Positions 9,988 to 21,477 of a stretch of DNA of 64,000 bases are shown here, in pieces; within the stretch, counting starts at the first letter, position 1, and each line of letters opens with the position of its first letter. The translations under genes and the position numbers were made by a program. This stretch comes from Malachius bipustulatus (Eukaryota; Arthropoda; Insecta; Coleoptera; Melyridae), in the NCBI GenBank assembly GCA_910589415.1, contig OU342637.1, forward strand, positions 32,642,162 to 32,706,161, written 5' to 3'. The notes under the pieces were generated by a model, which was given only the letters and a program-made list of their open reading frames with translations, did not search any database and was not told the DNA's origin.

Positions 9988-11173
9988 CTGGTTCCAGTTT
10001 TTCAATGAATCCAGAGTCTTCAGCAATAACTACATCACTGGCTCGCCCTCCATAACCCTCAGATATGTAATTGACTAGGCCATCAGGAGTACAAGAGATG
10101 AGATACTTCATAGTATTACATCCCTTGTACTGTGACCACGTCAATGCCTGGTGCACTGGATTGCTGGGTTTTTCTATTTGAATTTCCAGGCAGTCAATTA
10201 GAGCCGCCACCTTGCCATATCTTGCTCGGAATGGAATCGGCATTCTTAGCCGAATATTTTCTTGGCTCGGGAAAACAATCAGTTCTCTGAGAAAACTTGC
10301 CAGTAGAGTCAGCATTTTTTTGAATATTCGGCTTACATTGCTAGCCGACATTCCGAAATGGATTCCCAAAATGACAAAGGAATCGTTCAGGCGAATCTTC
10401 TTTAAAGTAATTAAAATATTCACCACTGGAGCGGGAATCTTCGCTGACAGTATTTTTATAAGGAAATACGTCTTCATGGTTAAACCCAGAAATAATTTTG
10501 GTTCCCGTTCGATACTTTGAAGAGTTCCCGTTCTCATGTGGTTTTTGTAATCACTGTCATCTTGTATGGTATCGCAGGTCGATTGCGAACTACCAGAATT
10601 ATTACCGAAGTCAGTGTCTGACTCTGGTTCTGATGTTTCTGGTTCAGGCTCAGATTCTTCATCAAATGTAATCTGCCTTTTGTACTCCAACTTGTTAAAC
10701 GAGTTCTTAGAGCATAGAGCTTCAACTTTAAAAGGTGACGTGGCAGCTTCTTTACTTGGAAAAAGTACAGGAGACAATCCCACATCAGTAATAGTAGCAA
10801 GTGGCGTATTTACACCTTTACTTCGACAGTGTGGTTTAATATTTACCTGCACCGATTTATTACACTGAGTAATCGGTGGAGTTGCAGTGTCAAGTGATAA
10901 TGGAAGTTCCTCTTCGATGTTCAAAGTACTTGCGTCTGCTGGATTCACCGAGAGACTCACAGAACGCTTTTTCGTTTGTTTCTCTTCGTAGCCTGCCTTT
11001 TCCAATATCTGATGCACCTGTCTTTTTAAGCTTCCTCTCCTTTCCATCACAGGCCTTGCTGTCTGCACCTTCTGGCACTCAAATATGTGGGGTAAAACAT
11101 TTTTCTTAAGTCTGAGATTGACTGATTCCCCCATTATTTTATATTGCCAGTAATTTTCCGTATCTTCCTGGAT
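9988..11173 (-). CDS. THAP/DDE transposase gene, exon 2 (THAP end, linker, HTH, catalytic D1)
   Basis: Starts after TTTTATAG|ATC (11174/11173). The first residues, EDTENYWQYKIMGES and LKKNVLPHIFECQ, complete the THAP domain with its usual (V/A)xPxIF ending. Next come an acidic Ser/Glu/Asp-rich linker (EPEPETSEPESDTD) and a helix-turn-helix region (LNDSFVILGIHFGMSASNVS). The DDE domain begins at KVAALIDCLEIQIEKP with the first catalytic Asp and passes through SDVVIAEDSGF. The donor is CCAG|GTATGT (9988/9987). With exons 1 and 3 the protein would be about 564 aa. Its role is to recognise the ends of its transposon and cut and rejoin DNA. Confidence 0.85.
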
Positions 11174-11920
11174 CTATAAAATATTTCACAATATAAATAT
11201 TAAGGATCCCTAAATGATTACGATTATATTATGCATCATTATTTTTAAGCTGGGTTTATACACCTTTTTTTAACCGTAAATTTAGAATTAAGCCGTTAAG
11301 GTTAAGTTCAAATATAGCATTCCAGTATTAGCGTTTACACAACTTTAGCTTTAGTTTTTAGCCGTTGCACTAAAATTCAGCGACCTTGAAAGTTTCCAAC
11401 TTTCAACTTCGCCATAATTTAGCTTTAATTTTAGTCGTAACGTCGACGCTCATACGTCATGATCATTATATTTGTTATTATGAGAGACAATAATTATGAT
11501 GTGTAAATAATTAAATTAAAGTAATAATAGCCAATTATTCAAAATAAAAATATTCACAAGGATCAACCGTAATACCTAAATTTATTATTAATAATTATTA
11601 TTTTTCACAAATGATAGGGAAATCTGTCAACTTGTCAATTAAGAACATGCTGTATAAACCTTAATACCTATTTGTATATAAGCACCAAATTAATACTAAT
11701 GTAAAAACTAAATTGCAGCTAAAACTACTGCAAAATTTAACTTGTATAAACCCAGCTTTAGGTAGGTACCAGTATTATAACTATTATTATCAATTCCAAA
11801 TAAGTAAAAAAAGTAAGCCCTACCTCGAAAAACTATAGAACTGCTTAAATATTAGGACTATTTCCTGTATTTTTAACCTTTTTCTTCATAAAATACTAAT
11901 AAAAGTATGCTTATACTTAC
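11174..11920 (-). other. Transposase intron 1
   Basis: Intron of 747 bp between the THAP exon donor (AAT|GTAAGT) and the exon 2 acceptor. It is AT-rich. Inside, TTTAGCTTTA-type blocks occur in both orientations near 11345-11430 and 11700-11760. Confidence 0.5.
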
Positions 11921-12125
11921 ATTAAAATGATCCTCACAGCAATGTAATGTTGAAATGCCTGATAATTTTTCATTTTTCCTTTCATCACGTTTCATTGCCA
12001 AACACCATTTCTTTCGAACATCTACAACCTCTTGGAACAAAGAAAAATTTTTTTCCGGGTGTCTTTATTGTCGAACTGACACACTTTGGTACTATACAAT
12101 ATTTATAATGAGTAGATTTTTCCAT
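11921..12125 (-). pseudogene. THAP/DDE transposase gene, exon 1 (THAP zinc finger, one-base frameshift)
   Basis: The ATG is at 12125. It encodes YKYCIVPKC...TIKTPGKKFFFVPR, the C2 half of a THAP C2CH finger. The remaining THAP residues (VVDVRKKWCLAMKRDERK, ending LHCCEDHF before GTAAGT) are in another frame. The exon is 205 nt where 204 would keep phase, so one extra base near the AGAGG at about 12033 explains the shift. The missing frame is closed by a stop upstream, so a different start cannot rescue it. THAP domains bind the transposon ends, and this copy is probably inactive unless the base is a sequencing error. Confidence 0.72.
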
Positions 12126-12199
12126 TTTTGCAAAACGCGCACGAGAATCACGAGATACTTCCACCTGAAAACACGCGACTGAAAAGTAGGGTTAATTCC

Positions 12200-12350
12200 G
12201 CCAGACGTATTGTGACGTCACGGCGGGCGGCGCGTGAATACGGAGCGTTTGAGATGGTATTTAAAATGACTATATTTCAGAATTTTTTTTTGGGCTTAAT
12301 TTTGAGAGTTAAATTTTTGTTTAACTACGAGTATGCATATTTGGGACCAT
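12200..12350 (-). promoter_or_regulatory. Right inverted end and presumed promoter of the transposase gene
   Basis: Inverted counterpart of the left end: TGACGTCA (12213-12220) lies 88 bp before the transposase ATG, with GAGCGTTT at 12243-12250. The segment between them is very CpG-rich, unlike the surrounding DNA. Confidence 0.45.
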
Positions 12351-13378
12351 ATATTCATTTAAAAATATAAAAAAAAAATGTGCAAATTCCTTGATCTCGA
12401 CAGAATTTTATAAGGATACCATTGATAATAATACTCAATAATGGAACTGGAAATGTTGTTAATAATTAAACTCGTAGGTACAACAATTTCAACTAGCTAA
12501 TATTGTTTGAGTTATTTCAGAGTCAATTTGTTCGGAAAATTTGAGAAGAGATAATTGGATAAATTGGGGTGAAAATAACAACAACGTGATGCTTTGTAAT
12601 TTACTTCCCGAAGAAGTATTTCGTGAAATAAATTAAAGGAGTCCATCAGGATGAAAATTACCTGCCGTATCAACATAGAAGAGCAAATAAGATTAAACCT
12701 TTAGTTAATGAAACGGTATATATCTTTGAGGAAAAAGCGTTATTATGAAGTAATCATGTAAATTATGTTACGTATTATCAACCGAGAAAGCTATTAAAAC
12801 TTTATACGACCCCGATGAAATTTGCGGAAACGTTTATATATTAAACCTCCCTCGATTTCACAGGACTACTTGCTTGTTCTCCCAACTAAAACGTTTAGTC
12901 AAGAAGTGTTTCACTCAACAAGTTAGAAACAGCAATATATCATTTCCAGTGACGTTATTGAGGATTTTCTTGCTGCCGAATTACTTCCTTAAATTTCCCG
13001 TTATAGCAGAAAGGGGTGGTGGAATTAAAATAGCGAGATCTAAAACTGTAGAATCGATTACATAGGTGTTTATATTTTATAATAATAAATAACTTGCCTG
13101 AAAACTATTTGCTCAAGAATTATTGTCAAGACGCAGGACAGAGGATTAATAAATTTGCTCGGTTGTAGTATGGATGAAGTTTTCAATATTTTTCCTACCA
13201 AAAAACAAGGTCTATGAAAAACGGACCTAAAAAGCCTGGCGGATCCTGAATCCCGCATTTTTCAGACCCAACACATCCAAGAAGAGCTCGCCCATCCAAA
13301 TGATGCTGACGAATGGCTATACCGGACATGAAATCAGGAGAGCATTACGATTCTGAGCACCACATTTCTACCATACCT
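12351..13378. other. No gene recognised
   Basis: Moderately AT-rich unique-looking DNA between the ISL2EU-type element and the split MITE. The short open frames show no recognisable protein. Confidence 0.45.
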
Positions 13379-13425
13379 AGGTCCAGTTGCACAAACGTTA
13401 ATTACAGATCTGCTAGATAATTACG
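13379..13425 (+). mobile_element. Left part of a MITE split by the 17-kb insertion
   Basis: AGGTCCAGTTGCACAAACG and the bases up to GATAATTAC align with the first 45 bp of the intact MITE at 60118. The rest of this MITE resumes at 30382. Confidence 0.75.
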
Positions 13426-13436
13426 CCCACTAAGCA
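13426..13436 (+). repeat. Left 11-bp terminal inverted repeat
   Basis: CCCACTAAGCA, exact reverse complement of 30371-30381. Confidence 0.7.
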
Positions 13437-13480
13437 CAGTAACTTTCATGCAATGTTACTGCAATGAATTATTGTTATTT

Positions 13481-13729
13481 GTAATGTTGATTCATACCTT
13501 GCAACAACATTACAGGAACGTGCCTGCAATGCTCTAAGTACCTTAAATGCAATGTACATATGCAACATTGCGAGAGAAATGTTACGCAACGTTGCAAAAG
13601 GAATGTTATGTAACGTTTCATCACATTTCTCTGGCAATGTTGCATTTGTAAATTGCGTTTAAGGTACTTAGAGCATTGCAGGCACGTTATTCCTGTAATG
13701 TTGTTGCATAAGGTATCATCAACATTACA
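13481..13729. repeat. Subterminal inverted repeat (about 68-bp arms)
   Basis: The arm 13481-13547 (GTAATGTTGATTCATACC ... CTAAGTACCTTAA) is repeated inverted at 13660-13729 with small changes. The loop contains several GCAACGTTGC-like palindromes. It lies between the left terminus and the 24-bp array. Confidence 0.75.
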
Positions 13730-13759
13730 AGGAAATGTTACAAAACATTGCGAGAGAAG

Positions 13760-14510
13760 CTTAATGCAACGTTGCGAGACAATGTATATGCAACATTGCG
13801 AGATGATTATTATGCAACGTTGCGAGATTATTAATGTGCAATGTTGAGAGATTATTATTATGCAACGTTGCGAGATGGCCATTATGCAATGTTGGGAGAT
13901 GGTTATTATGCAACGTTGCGAGATGGTTATTATGCAACGTTGCGAGACGGTTATTAGGCAACGTTGCCAGATGGTTATTATGCAATGTTGCGAGATGATT
14001 ATTATGCAACGTTGCGAGAAGATTAATGTGCAACGTTGAGAGAAGATTATTATGCAACGTTGCGAGATGGTTATTATGCAACGTTACGAGATGACTATTA
14101 TGCAACGTTGCGAGATGGTTATTATGCAACGTTGCGAGATGGTTATTATGCAACGTTGCGAGATGATTATTATGCAACGTTACGATATGACTATTATGCA
14201 ACGTTGCGAGATGATTATTATGCAACGTTGTGAGATAATTAATGTGCAACGTTGAGAGAAGATTAATGTGCAACGTTGAGAGAAGATTATTATGCAACGT
14301 TGCGAGATGGTTTTAGTGCAACGTTGCGAGATGGTTTTAGTGCAACGTTGCGAGATGATTAATGTGCGATGTTACGAGATTACTATTATGCAACGTTGCG
14401 AGATGGTTATTATGCAACTTTGCGAGATGGTTATCATGCAACGTTGCGAGATGATTATTATACAAGGTTGCAAGATGATTATTACATAAGTTTACGAAAA
14501 GGTTATTTTG
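13760..14510 (+). repeat. 24-bp tandem array, about 30 copies, built on GCAACGTTGC
   Basis: The consensus unit is ATGCAACGTTGCGAGATGGT plus TATT. Single-base variants (ATGTTG, GTTACG, GATGATT) mark individual copies, and a subset carries AATGTGCAACGTTGAGAGAAG. Because 24 is a multiple of three, several frames on both strands stay open with 8-residue repeats such as HNNHLATL. These are a by-product of the period, not genes. Confidence 0.9.
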
Positions 14511-14639
14511 CAACATTGCCAAGTGAGTGTTACGCAACATTGCTGGAGATATGTAAGGCTAATTGCCAAAGAAACGAAACGGTATGCAACATTGTGAAAG
14601 AAATGTTCTTGAGTGGTTCAAGTAAACATATTTTGTAAC

Positions 14640-15794
14640 TTACCAAAGTAGGCACAGTGAAGTTATCCAATCATCTCAATTAACATTTACAGATGTAATT
14701 ACTGCAACATACAGTTTAGACGTACTTCTTCCAGGGTATACAGGGAATACAGGGTATAAGTACAGTTTTACATATTCAGTCAGGATCATTCATGGACCCA
14801 TATTACTACAAAGTAGGTACACTGAGATGTTGCTTATTGTAACTTATTATTATGGTACTGTCGAGAAGTTATTTTCTCGCATTTAGAAAAAAAATCTCTG
14901 AAATACTAGCTACTATAATTTTTTTACATTGAAAGGAACTTCTCAGCAATAAATAAATAAATAAATATCGTATGGCTGTGGTAAAGCCCAAGTGTCAGAA
15001 GTTTTCAAGTAGCCTCAAGGGCCTCTGACATAACTTAACGACTGCTGTGAAGCAGCCGGGACTCAGCAATAAAACAATAATAAGTAACATCTGTGGCAAT
15101 GAAGTTTGCACTAATAATACATCCAAGAATGATGATGAAAACTGCATAAGTAGTGCATTTCTATGGATGTAAGCTTTACCGTACCATGTGAGAAGTGGGC
15201 ATAGGTTATTAATACAATCATACAATTAAGTTATGTTGCAATAATTTCATCTGTAAGTGTTACTAGCATAATTATTATTGTTTTCAAACAAATTCATTGT
15301 ATTGGAGAATCTCAATTTGTCTTCATAGTTTGTTGTTTTGAAGTTCCTCCAGAGTTATAAAGTTGTAAAAACAACTTGTCAGTCTCATGTACGATAATTT
15401 ACGGTTTTGCATTTTGTAAGTATTCAATTAATAAAATGCAATGAAATCACAATTTTTAAACTGATTTTTTTAACTCAAGGAAAGTGGTTTGTTATAATTA
15501 TTAAATTAATATTAGTTGAAAAAAAATTATAATTTTTATCATTTTAGTCCAAATTAGAATTCAAATTTCATTACTATGTATTATTATATCGTTATTATTG
15601 CTGTTAAATGTATAAAAAATAACCAGTCCTATGATTAACAAATTTCAAAAACTTAGAATTTAATCTCAACTTCCAGTGCCCTGATGAAGAATTAAAATAA
15701 AATTCGAAAGCTTATTGGCATAGAAAGAGTGTTCTTTTCTTGAAACGACTGCGTTCCCAAATAATTCCTACAGGTATAATCACACATTATGTAT
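14640..15794. other. Interior of the large insertion, no gene
   Basis: AT-rich. At 14944-15065, (AAAT)n is followed by ATCGTATGGCTGTGGTAAAG and CAAGGGCCTCTGACATAACT, which looks like the 3' end of an unidentified retroelement; low confidence. TATACAGGG repeats lie at about 14735-14757. Confidence 0.35.
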
Positions 15795-16534
15795 ACAGGG
15801 TGTCCTGGAAAATGTGGGAAATCTCTCGGAATCAGATAGAACATAAAAAAAAAGATTCCCTCCCTACGGAGATACGGCATCATAAAGGACGCCATTGGAA
15901 ATCAATTTTTCTTGATTAACTTCTAAACTACTTAATAAAATTTAATGAAAATTTAATATGATAAACAGTATACAGTATAGTAAGGACCTCTTAAAATACT
16001 ACCCCTAAGACAAACAAAAAAATATGAAATAAAATATATAAATAATAATTAAAAGAAAAATTGGAGGGCCGCTAGGAAAAAAAAGGGAACTTGTCATTAG
16101 GGAAATAAAAAAGGGAAATATCTCAAAAACGGACGCTTCTGGGCAAATTAAACAAGTATGGCTTTTTTATTGTAAAAAGACCGTTGATTCAGAAAAAAGT
16201 AATAAGACATCAAAAAACCTAGCCCTTACTTTTTTAAAGAGTGAAAAGTGTCAAACGACCCCTGTTTCTACGCCACTGGCTTATTGAAATAAACAGAAAA
16301 TTTGTCTGATTATTGCTCTTTAAAACTTGTTGTTACACAGAAAAAATTGTCTCAGTTGGGTTATTGTTTCAACAAATATTAACAAAAGAGTGGTCTGTCG
16401 GTCGACTATTTAACACCCTGTATCTCATCAATAAAGCCTTTTCGAAAAAAAATTTTGCTACATTTTCGTATTTTTTTAACTTTATCTACAAATCCTCCAA
16501 TTTATGGTACTCCATTTAGAAACACCTTGTATAT
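15795..16534. mobile_element. Candidate non-autonomous element with degraded TACAGGGTGT ends
   Basis: TATACAGGGTGTCCTGG at the left and, inverted, TATACAAGGTGTTTCTAAA at the right, with about 740 bp between. There is no coding. The terminal match is short and imperfect. Confidence 0.3.
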
Positions 16535-18596
16535 TAATGTTTGTAAGCTGATATATTATATTGGTTCACAAAAAATGTTTATTTCGATTTCTCGCCAAAT
16601 TTACTTTTAGCACTTACAACGTTGTTGCAGCATAGGGTTCAATTAATAAATAGTTACAATCACTTTTCAATAATAAATTTGTTTTATAAATTACAAACGC
16701 CATCAGATACGTAACATAAAAATTATTATGACAATACATGATAAATTGATCCATGAATGTATCGATGAGAGACAGTCCAGTCACTGGAGACCAAAAAGGG
16801 CCAAATATAAAAATATAGAGGAAATAATTCATGTAGAAGCCAAATTTGACACAGTTTAAGGATGTTAAAATAAATAGGTAATTTCGGAGATGTGGACGGG
16901 GCGGAAATAGAAATGTTTATGAAAAACGTGTTTTTTTTATAGAATGTTTTTTGTTAATAATTATCAAGTTTTTGGAGTTTTTGTGGATAAAACACATAGA
17001 GCGAGTTTTCATATAATAAAATGGAAGGGGGGGGGGGGTAATTAAATGAAATGGGAAAACCTGAATAAAGGGAGAAAAGAGAGAACTTGATGATGATGAT
17101 TTGATTTTCGGTATAGGTACTAATCGTATTTTTTTAATTAGCACCCCTATTTGTGATACATGATTTTAAAGGAAATTTCAGTAGAAGAACAAAGAAACTT
17201 CGTGTTTCGAAATAGATTCATTTTTACGGAAGTTAAAAACAAGTGATAATGGTCTATTCTGTGGTTCAAGATATTTAAAAACGGAGAACATGTCCCTGTC
17301 ATAACTTTTCATGTAGTATCCTAGTGTGTGGGTGAAATTTTTATACAGGGTGATAGAAAGTAGGTATCACGAGATTCACAGGGTGATTTCAAATCAATTG
17401 TGCATCAATGTGCAAAAAACGTTACAACAATCACGAACGTAATAAAGGATTAGGTCTCAATAAGATTAGCCACATGAATTTACATGTTAAAACATTGGTT
17501 TCAAGTCAACTTTTAATCTATCAATATTATTGTTTCGCAAAAAGAATGTCAACACGCTCAACAATAGTATATCATTTTTTTACAACCCAAAGTTAAGTTG
17601 TTATATTGATAAAAATGATAAATGTCGTTGCGAAATGTATCAAAATTTTGTCTACTTTACTATAAAGTAATTTTTTTTTTAAATATGTAATACAATATTC
17701 ATCAAAAATATGCTTTATGACAACAAAATTTTCTTTAAAATGTTTAAAAAAACAAAGCAACATGGGGTATTATCTTAAACATGTAAATTTCCTGTGACCA
17801 CAATTAAAATAAATTTACTGTGTGGGTAAGAAGGTAGCTATTAAAAATTGTACTTACTATTCCATAATATTCATAATACTCAAATGGCTAAGTTTGAAAT
17901 TTCCCTTTTTCCCAGTCCACGAACAATACTGTCCTAAATAATGGATGAATATTTTTTCAAGGCATCTATAGATGCATTCCTTGGCTTTTGCTCCGCCGGA
18001 GAATTTGAGAAACTGCAGCTAAAAACAAATTTAATTTGATAATTAAAAAATAGCAATCTGTCAATATCAGTCTTTGTTACAAATGAAATTCTTTGATTTG
18101 TGAAATAAATATAAAAGTAAATAAATGTAAAAGATCAAAGTTGGCCTATGATTTTGAAATTTGGTATACGGACCTAAATGTTGATTCTTATCAACTTTTT
18201 CAAATAACATTTTTTCGTATTTGCCACATGAAAGGCACTTTACTCCACAGAAAAAAAACATTTTTTTTGGAAATTTCCAAGGCATACTTGATTTTTCAAA
18301 ACTAAAATTTTGTTAGAAATTACTCTTTAACCAAGCAGAGCTGAACCCCAAAAAATGAAAATTAAAATCAAAATTTTTTGACTAGCAATCAAGGACGTCA
18401 TATAATAAATTCGAACTGTCAAATCGATTGCCATAGAAACATCACACAAAAAAATTATAAATTTTGTTCCAAACTTTATTGTATACCTATCTACATAATA
18501 TTGTAATGGTATATCCTTTTTCCTCCTTTCTAAAATTTTATTAATTTTTTTTTAATTTACCTATACCATAAATAAAACAAAATTGAATTATACAGA
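16535..18596. other. No gene recognised
   Basis: AT-rich DNA with an uninterrupted G run at about 17027-17038 and a solitary TATACAGGGTGATAG at 17342. No protein similarity is seen in the short frames. Confidence 0.4.
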
Positions 18597-18990
18597 GTGT
18601 CCCAAAATTCCATGGACATGGAGCAACCATCACAGATTACTGAGGTAAAAAAAAGTCGCTCGGACCAAACTTATCTCTATACCAAAATGCTTCGTTTGTC
18701 CGTCAGAGGGCTTCAAAGTCTTTTGAAAATTTTAGTTTTTTTGAAATAGTTCAAACTCGGCTGATTCCAATTCGATGAAATTTGGTAGGTAAATTTCTTA
18801 TTAAAAGTTCTAATTTCTGATGTACATGATAATTTGACGGAAATCCGGGAAGGGGTGAAACTACCCCTACCCTCCATTAAAATCGATCGCAATTGTTGAT
18901 AGGGTAGCAGGAACGCTGTTCATGTTTTTTTGCTTGAAAGATACATCGTTTTAGCCCATTTTTGGTCTCTTACAAAAATCTGTATCTTTG
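18597..18990 (+). mobile_element. Single arm of foldback family B
   Basis: Near-identical to the left arm of the complete element at 58097-59299: GTGTCCCAAAATTCCATGGA at the outer end, then GTCGCTCGGACCAAACTTAT, CGATGAAATTTGGTAGGTAA and GGTCTCTTACAAAAATCTGT. The partner arm is missing here. Confidence 0.75.
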
Positions 18991-19037
18991 TTTGTTAACT
19001 GTAAAAATACCTACACATAATTATATACAGTGTATTA

Positions 19038-19677
19038 TACAGGGTGTCCCGTATCGTTATGTTCAAATTTTGTGAGCATATAGTAGGCTTATTTCTAAGC
19101 CTAAAAAACCCAAAAGTGGCAGGTCTATATGCATTCGTTACGAAGTTAGAGGCCTAATAAAATAATGTCTAGTAAATACCAGATTTAACTTTGAAAACCA
19201 CATAAAACTTATTTTATTGACCAAATCTTTAGTTTATCATGTGTTAAAAATGTCCTATTCCTTGCTGAATACAAGCTTGTGCTCGGAGGCTTATTGCAAA
19301 AGTAACAGTTTTCTCGTCTTTTTTCGCGTGCCTAATATCTCTTACCAGCTTGCTGAATACGATCAAATAATAATTTCTCTCTGGTATTTAGTTACAAACA
19401 CCAATTCCGAAATTTGCTGGTGCCGCATCTATTTGAATCCTAATGCCATTTCGTATGAGCAGGGTCTACTAATGTTTATTTCGGTGACGTTTACTCATGT
19501 GTGGCAATTTTTGTGGCTTACAAAGTTGAATCTTGTTATTTACTAGTCATAATTTTCTTAGGCCTGTAACTTCGTAACGAATAAAGATAGACCTGTCACT
19601 TTTGGGTTTTTTGGGCTCAAAATTAAGCCTACTATATGCTCAAGAATTTTGAACATAACGATACGGGACACCCTGTA
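19038..19677. mobile_element. Inverted-repeat element, family C (640 bp)
   Basis: The termini TACAGGGTGTCCCGTATCGT and its inverse are complete. The terminal repeats run about 150-190 bp and include CTTCGTAACGAAT. A 5'-intact, 3'-truncated copy lies at 56100-56703. The interior shows no recognisable coding capacity. The right end shares its TA with the next element. Confidence 0.82.
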
Positions 19678-19784
19678 TACACTTTATAAATGGAATCACC
19701 TCAATAACTTATATTTTTTTATTATTTAAAATTAAAAAAAAGGTCATTATTTACATTCGCGGCTCCTACAGTTTCACTATGGCA

Positions 19785-20175
19785 CCTATATAGGGGTGGA
19801 GAACATACCTATAGTAACACCAGGAAGGTATTCATTAGCTTTGCAAATAAAAGGGAAGGCCACAACACAAAACGACTTTAAAAATTGATTTTGGGAGTGC
19901 AACGAAAGTACGGAACACAGGATTTGATGTTACGATTTTTGGAATGAGTATAAATGCAAAATAAATGCAAAATTCAAAACAAAAACCGTGCTACTGTTAA
20001 TCTCGAAGATTTTCCTTGCCCTGAAAGTGAAGAAAAAATAGAAATTCGACCGTAGTGCCAAAGAGGCCTTAGTTGAGACCTTAATATTACTTTGCAATGG
20101 CTGTTTTTACCTTCTTACCCACCCAACACCTCTATTTCGCTCCTCGGTCCCGAAAAAATTGATGAACCTTTTTTC
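19785..20175 (+). repeat. Dispersed repeat family A, copy 1
   Basis: Starts TAGGGGTGGAGAACATACCT and includes TCGAAGATTTTCCTTGCCCT, AGAGGCCTTAGTTGAGACC and TCGCTCCTCGGTCCCGAAAA. Further copies are near 28056, 53138 (inverted) and 60651. No protein is recognised. Confidence 0.75.
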
Positions 20176-20506
20176 TTATATAAAGCTCCCGAACCCTTCT
20201 TAAATGGGTAAACAACATTTTAGAAGTAGCAAATAACTAGCCTATAGGTATAGGTAGATATAGGTATATAGGTATGATCAAAAATTAGCGCTGAAAATTG
20301 AAAAAACCATATTAGGCATTTTTTCGGAAAATTTTATTAAAAAAAATTGTTTGAAATAACCTCAAACCCCCAAATCTCGAGTTTGGTTGAAAACAAAAAT
20401 ACCCAAAAAAATTTCAAGACTATCATTTCAATTTTATTCTTACAAGATTGCCATGATTTATAAACAATAGTAGGACTCGAGTTATTTATTATACAAGAGA
20501 AAAAAA

Positions 20507-20592
20507 GTGATAGATTTTAGCTCGAGATGTGATTTCGTCCCCGACGCGTTTAGCGGAGGGGACAAATACATCGAGAGCTAAAATCGCACTTT
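20507..20592. repeat. Short hairpin within element X
   Basis: GATTTTAGCTCGAGATGTGA ... CGTCCCC pairs with GGGGACAAATACATCGAGAG ... CTAAAATC. The stem is about 34 bp with a short GC-rich loop. Confidence 0.65.
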
Positions 20593-21477
20593 TTTCTCGT
20601 GTGTAATATACAATTTTTTTCTGCGAGAAGAAATATCAGTGTTAGAATGTCGAAAAACGTAGTTAGATAACTGAAAATTATGTCGGAAAAATGATTTATG
20701 TTAAACTTGGATTTTCAAACTGTCTTTTATCGTAATTGACGTTGCCTGGGTAACGAAACGATTTAATTATTACATAAACGTCATATTAATGTAATTAAAA
20801 TTGAAGACAGTTTTGCAAAGATTGCAAGTTAGTTTTCGATGAGTGAATTTAATAATATGGATAGTGATTGTTAGGAAAATTCCCTTAATAATTGCCATTT
20901 GGATAATAAGGTAACTTTCCTTTACGTATATTTGATATAAATTTAATGATATCTGAGTGTTAATAGTAGCTAATACCTAAGCCGCCATTTCGGGGAAATA
21001 AGTACTCATTTATTTCCCTGCTAATTCATTTATTTCCCCGATAAGATGCAGCTCATATAATGAGGCATTTTTCTACCTGTCAACGGGGAAAAAAGGTCAA
21101 ACTTATTAATCGCCGCAGAAAAAAATAATTTATTTTTGATTTTACTTGTTTAAATAAATTGCATGACTAAAATAAGACTGCAGAAAGGCAAAAAATTTTA
21201 GGTATTTTTTGTTTTCAACCAAACTTGAGATTTAGGGGTTTGGGTTATTTCAAACAACTTTGTTGAATAAAATTTTCTGAAAAAAAAGCCTAATATGTTT
21301 TTTTCAATTTTCAGCGCTAATTTTTGATCACGGTAGGCTAGTTATTGGCTACGGATGAAATGTTGTTTACCCATTTAAGAAAGCCTCGGGAGCTTTACAT
21401 AAAGAAAACTTTTTTTTTAAATTCATCAAAAAATAAAAAAGTTATTGAAGTGATTCCATTTAAAGTGAAACACACTG

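Larger units (their letters stand above)
640..12350. mobile_element. ISL2EU-type two-gene DNA transposon (THAP/DDE transposase + SWIM/YqaJ nuclease)
   Basis: Two convergent spliced genes sit between diverged inverted ends. On the left, AACGCTC (732-738) is followed 29-30 bp inward by GACGTCACAA (761-770). On the right the same two blocks appear inverted (about 12243-12250 and 12210-12219) at almost the same spacing. Pairing a THAP+DDE transposase with a separate YqaJ-type exonuclease is the hallmark of the eukaryotic ISL2EU group, as I recall it. About 4.9 kb of the span is a Penelope insertion in a YqaJ intron, leaving an original element near 6.8 kb. The exact terminal bases and target duplication could not be fixed by eye, so both ends are approximate (within about 60 bp). 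Confidence 0.75.

Noticed and set aside
10212..11109. Plus-strand open frames opposite the transposase exon
   Set aside because: Shadows of the minus-strand DDE exon; no family similarity.
13761..14540. Open frames of 60-178 codons on both strands with octapeptide repeats (HNNHLATL, YYATLRDD, MQRCEMVI)
   Set aside because: They follow from a 24-bp tandem repeat whose period is divisible by three; three registers on both strands stay open, and no start context or family similarity is present.
19217..19546. 109-codon open frame
   Set aside because: It lies wholly inside the non-coding family C inverted-repeat element and is not kept in the second copy at 56100.
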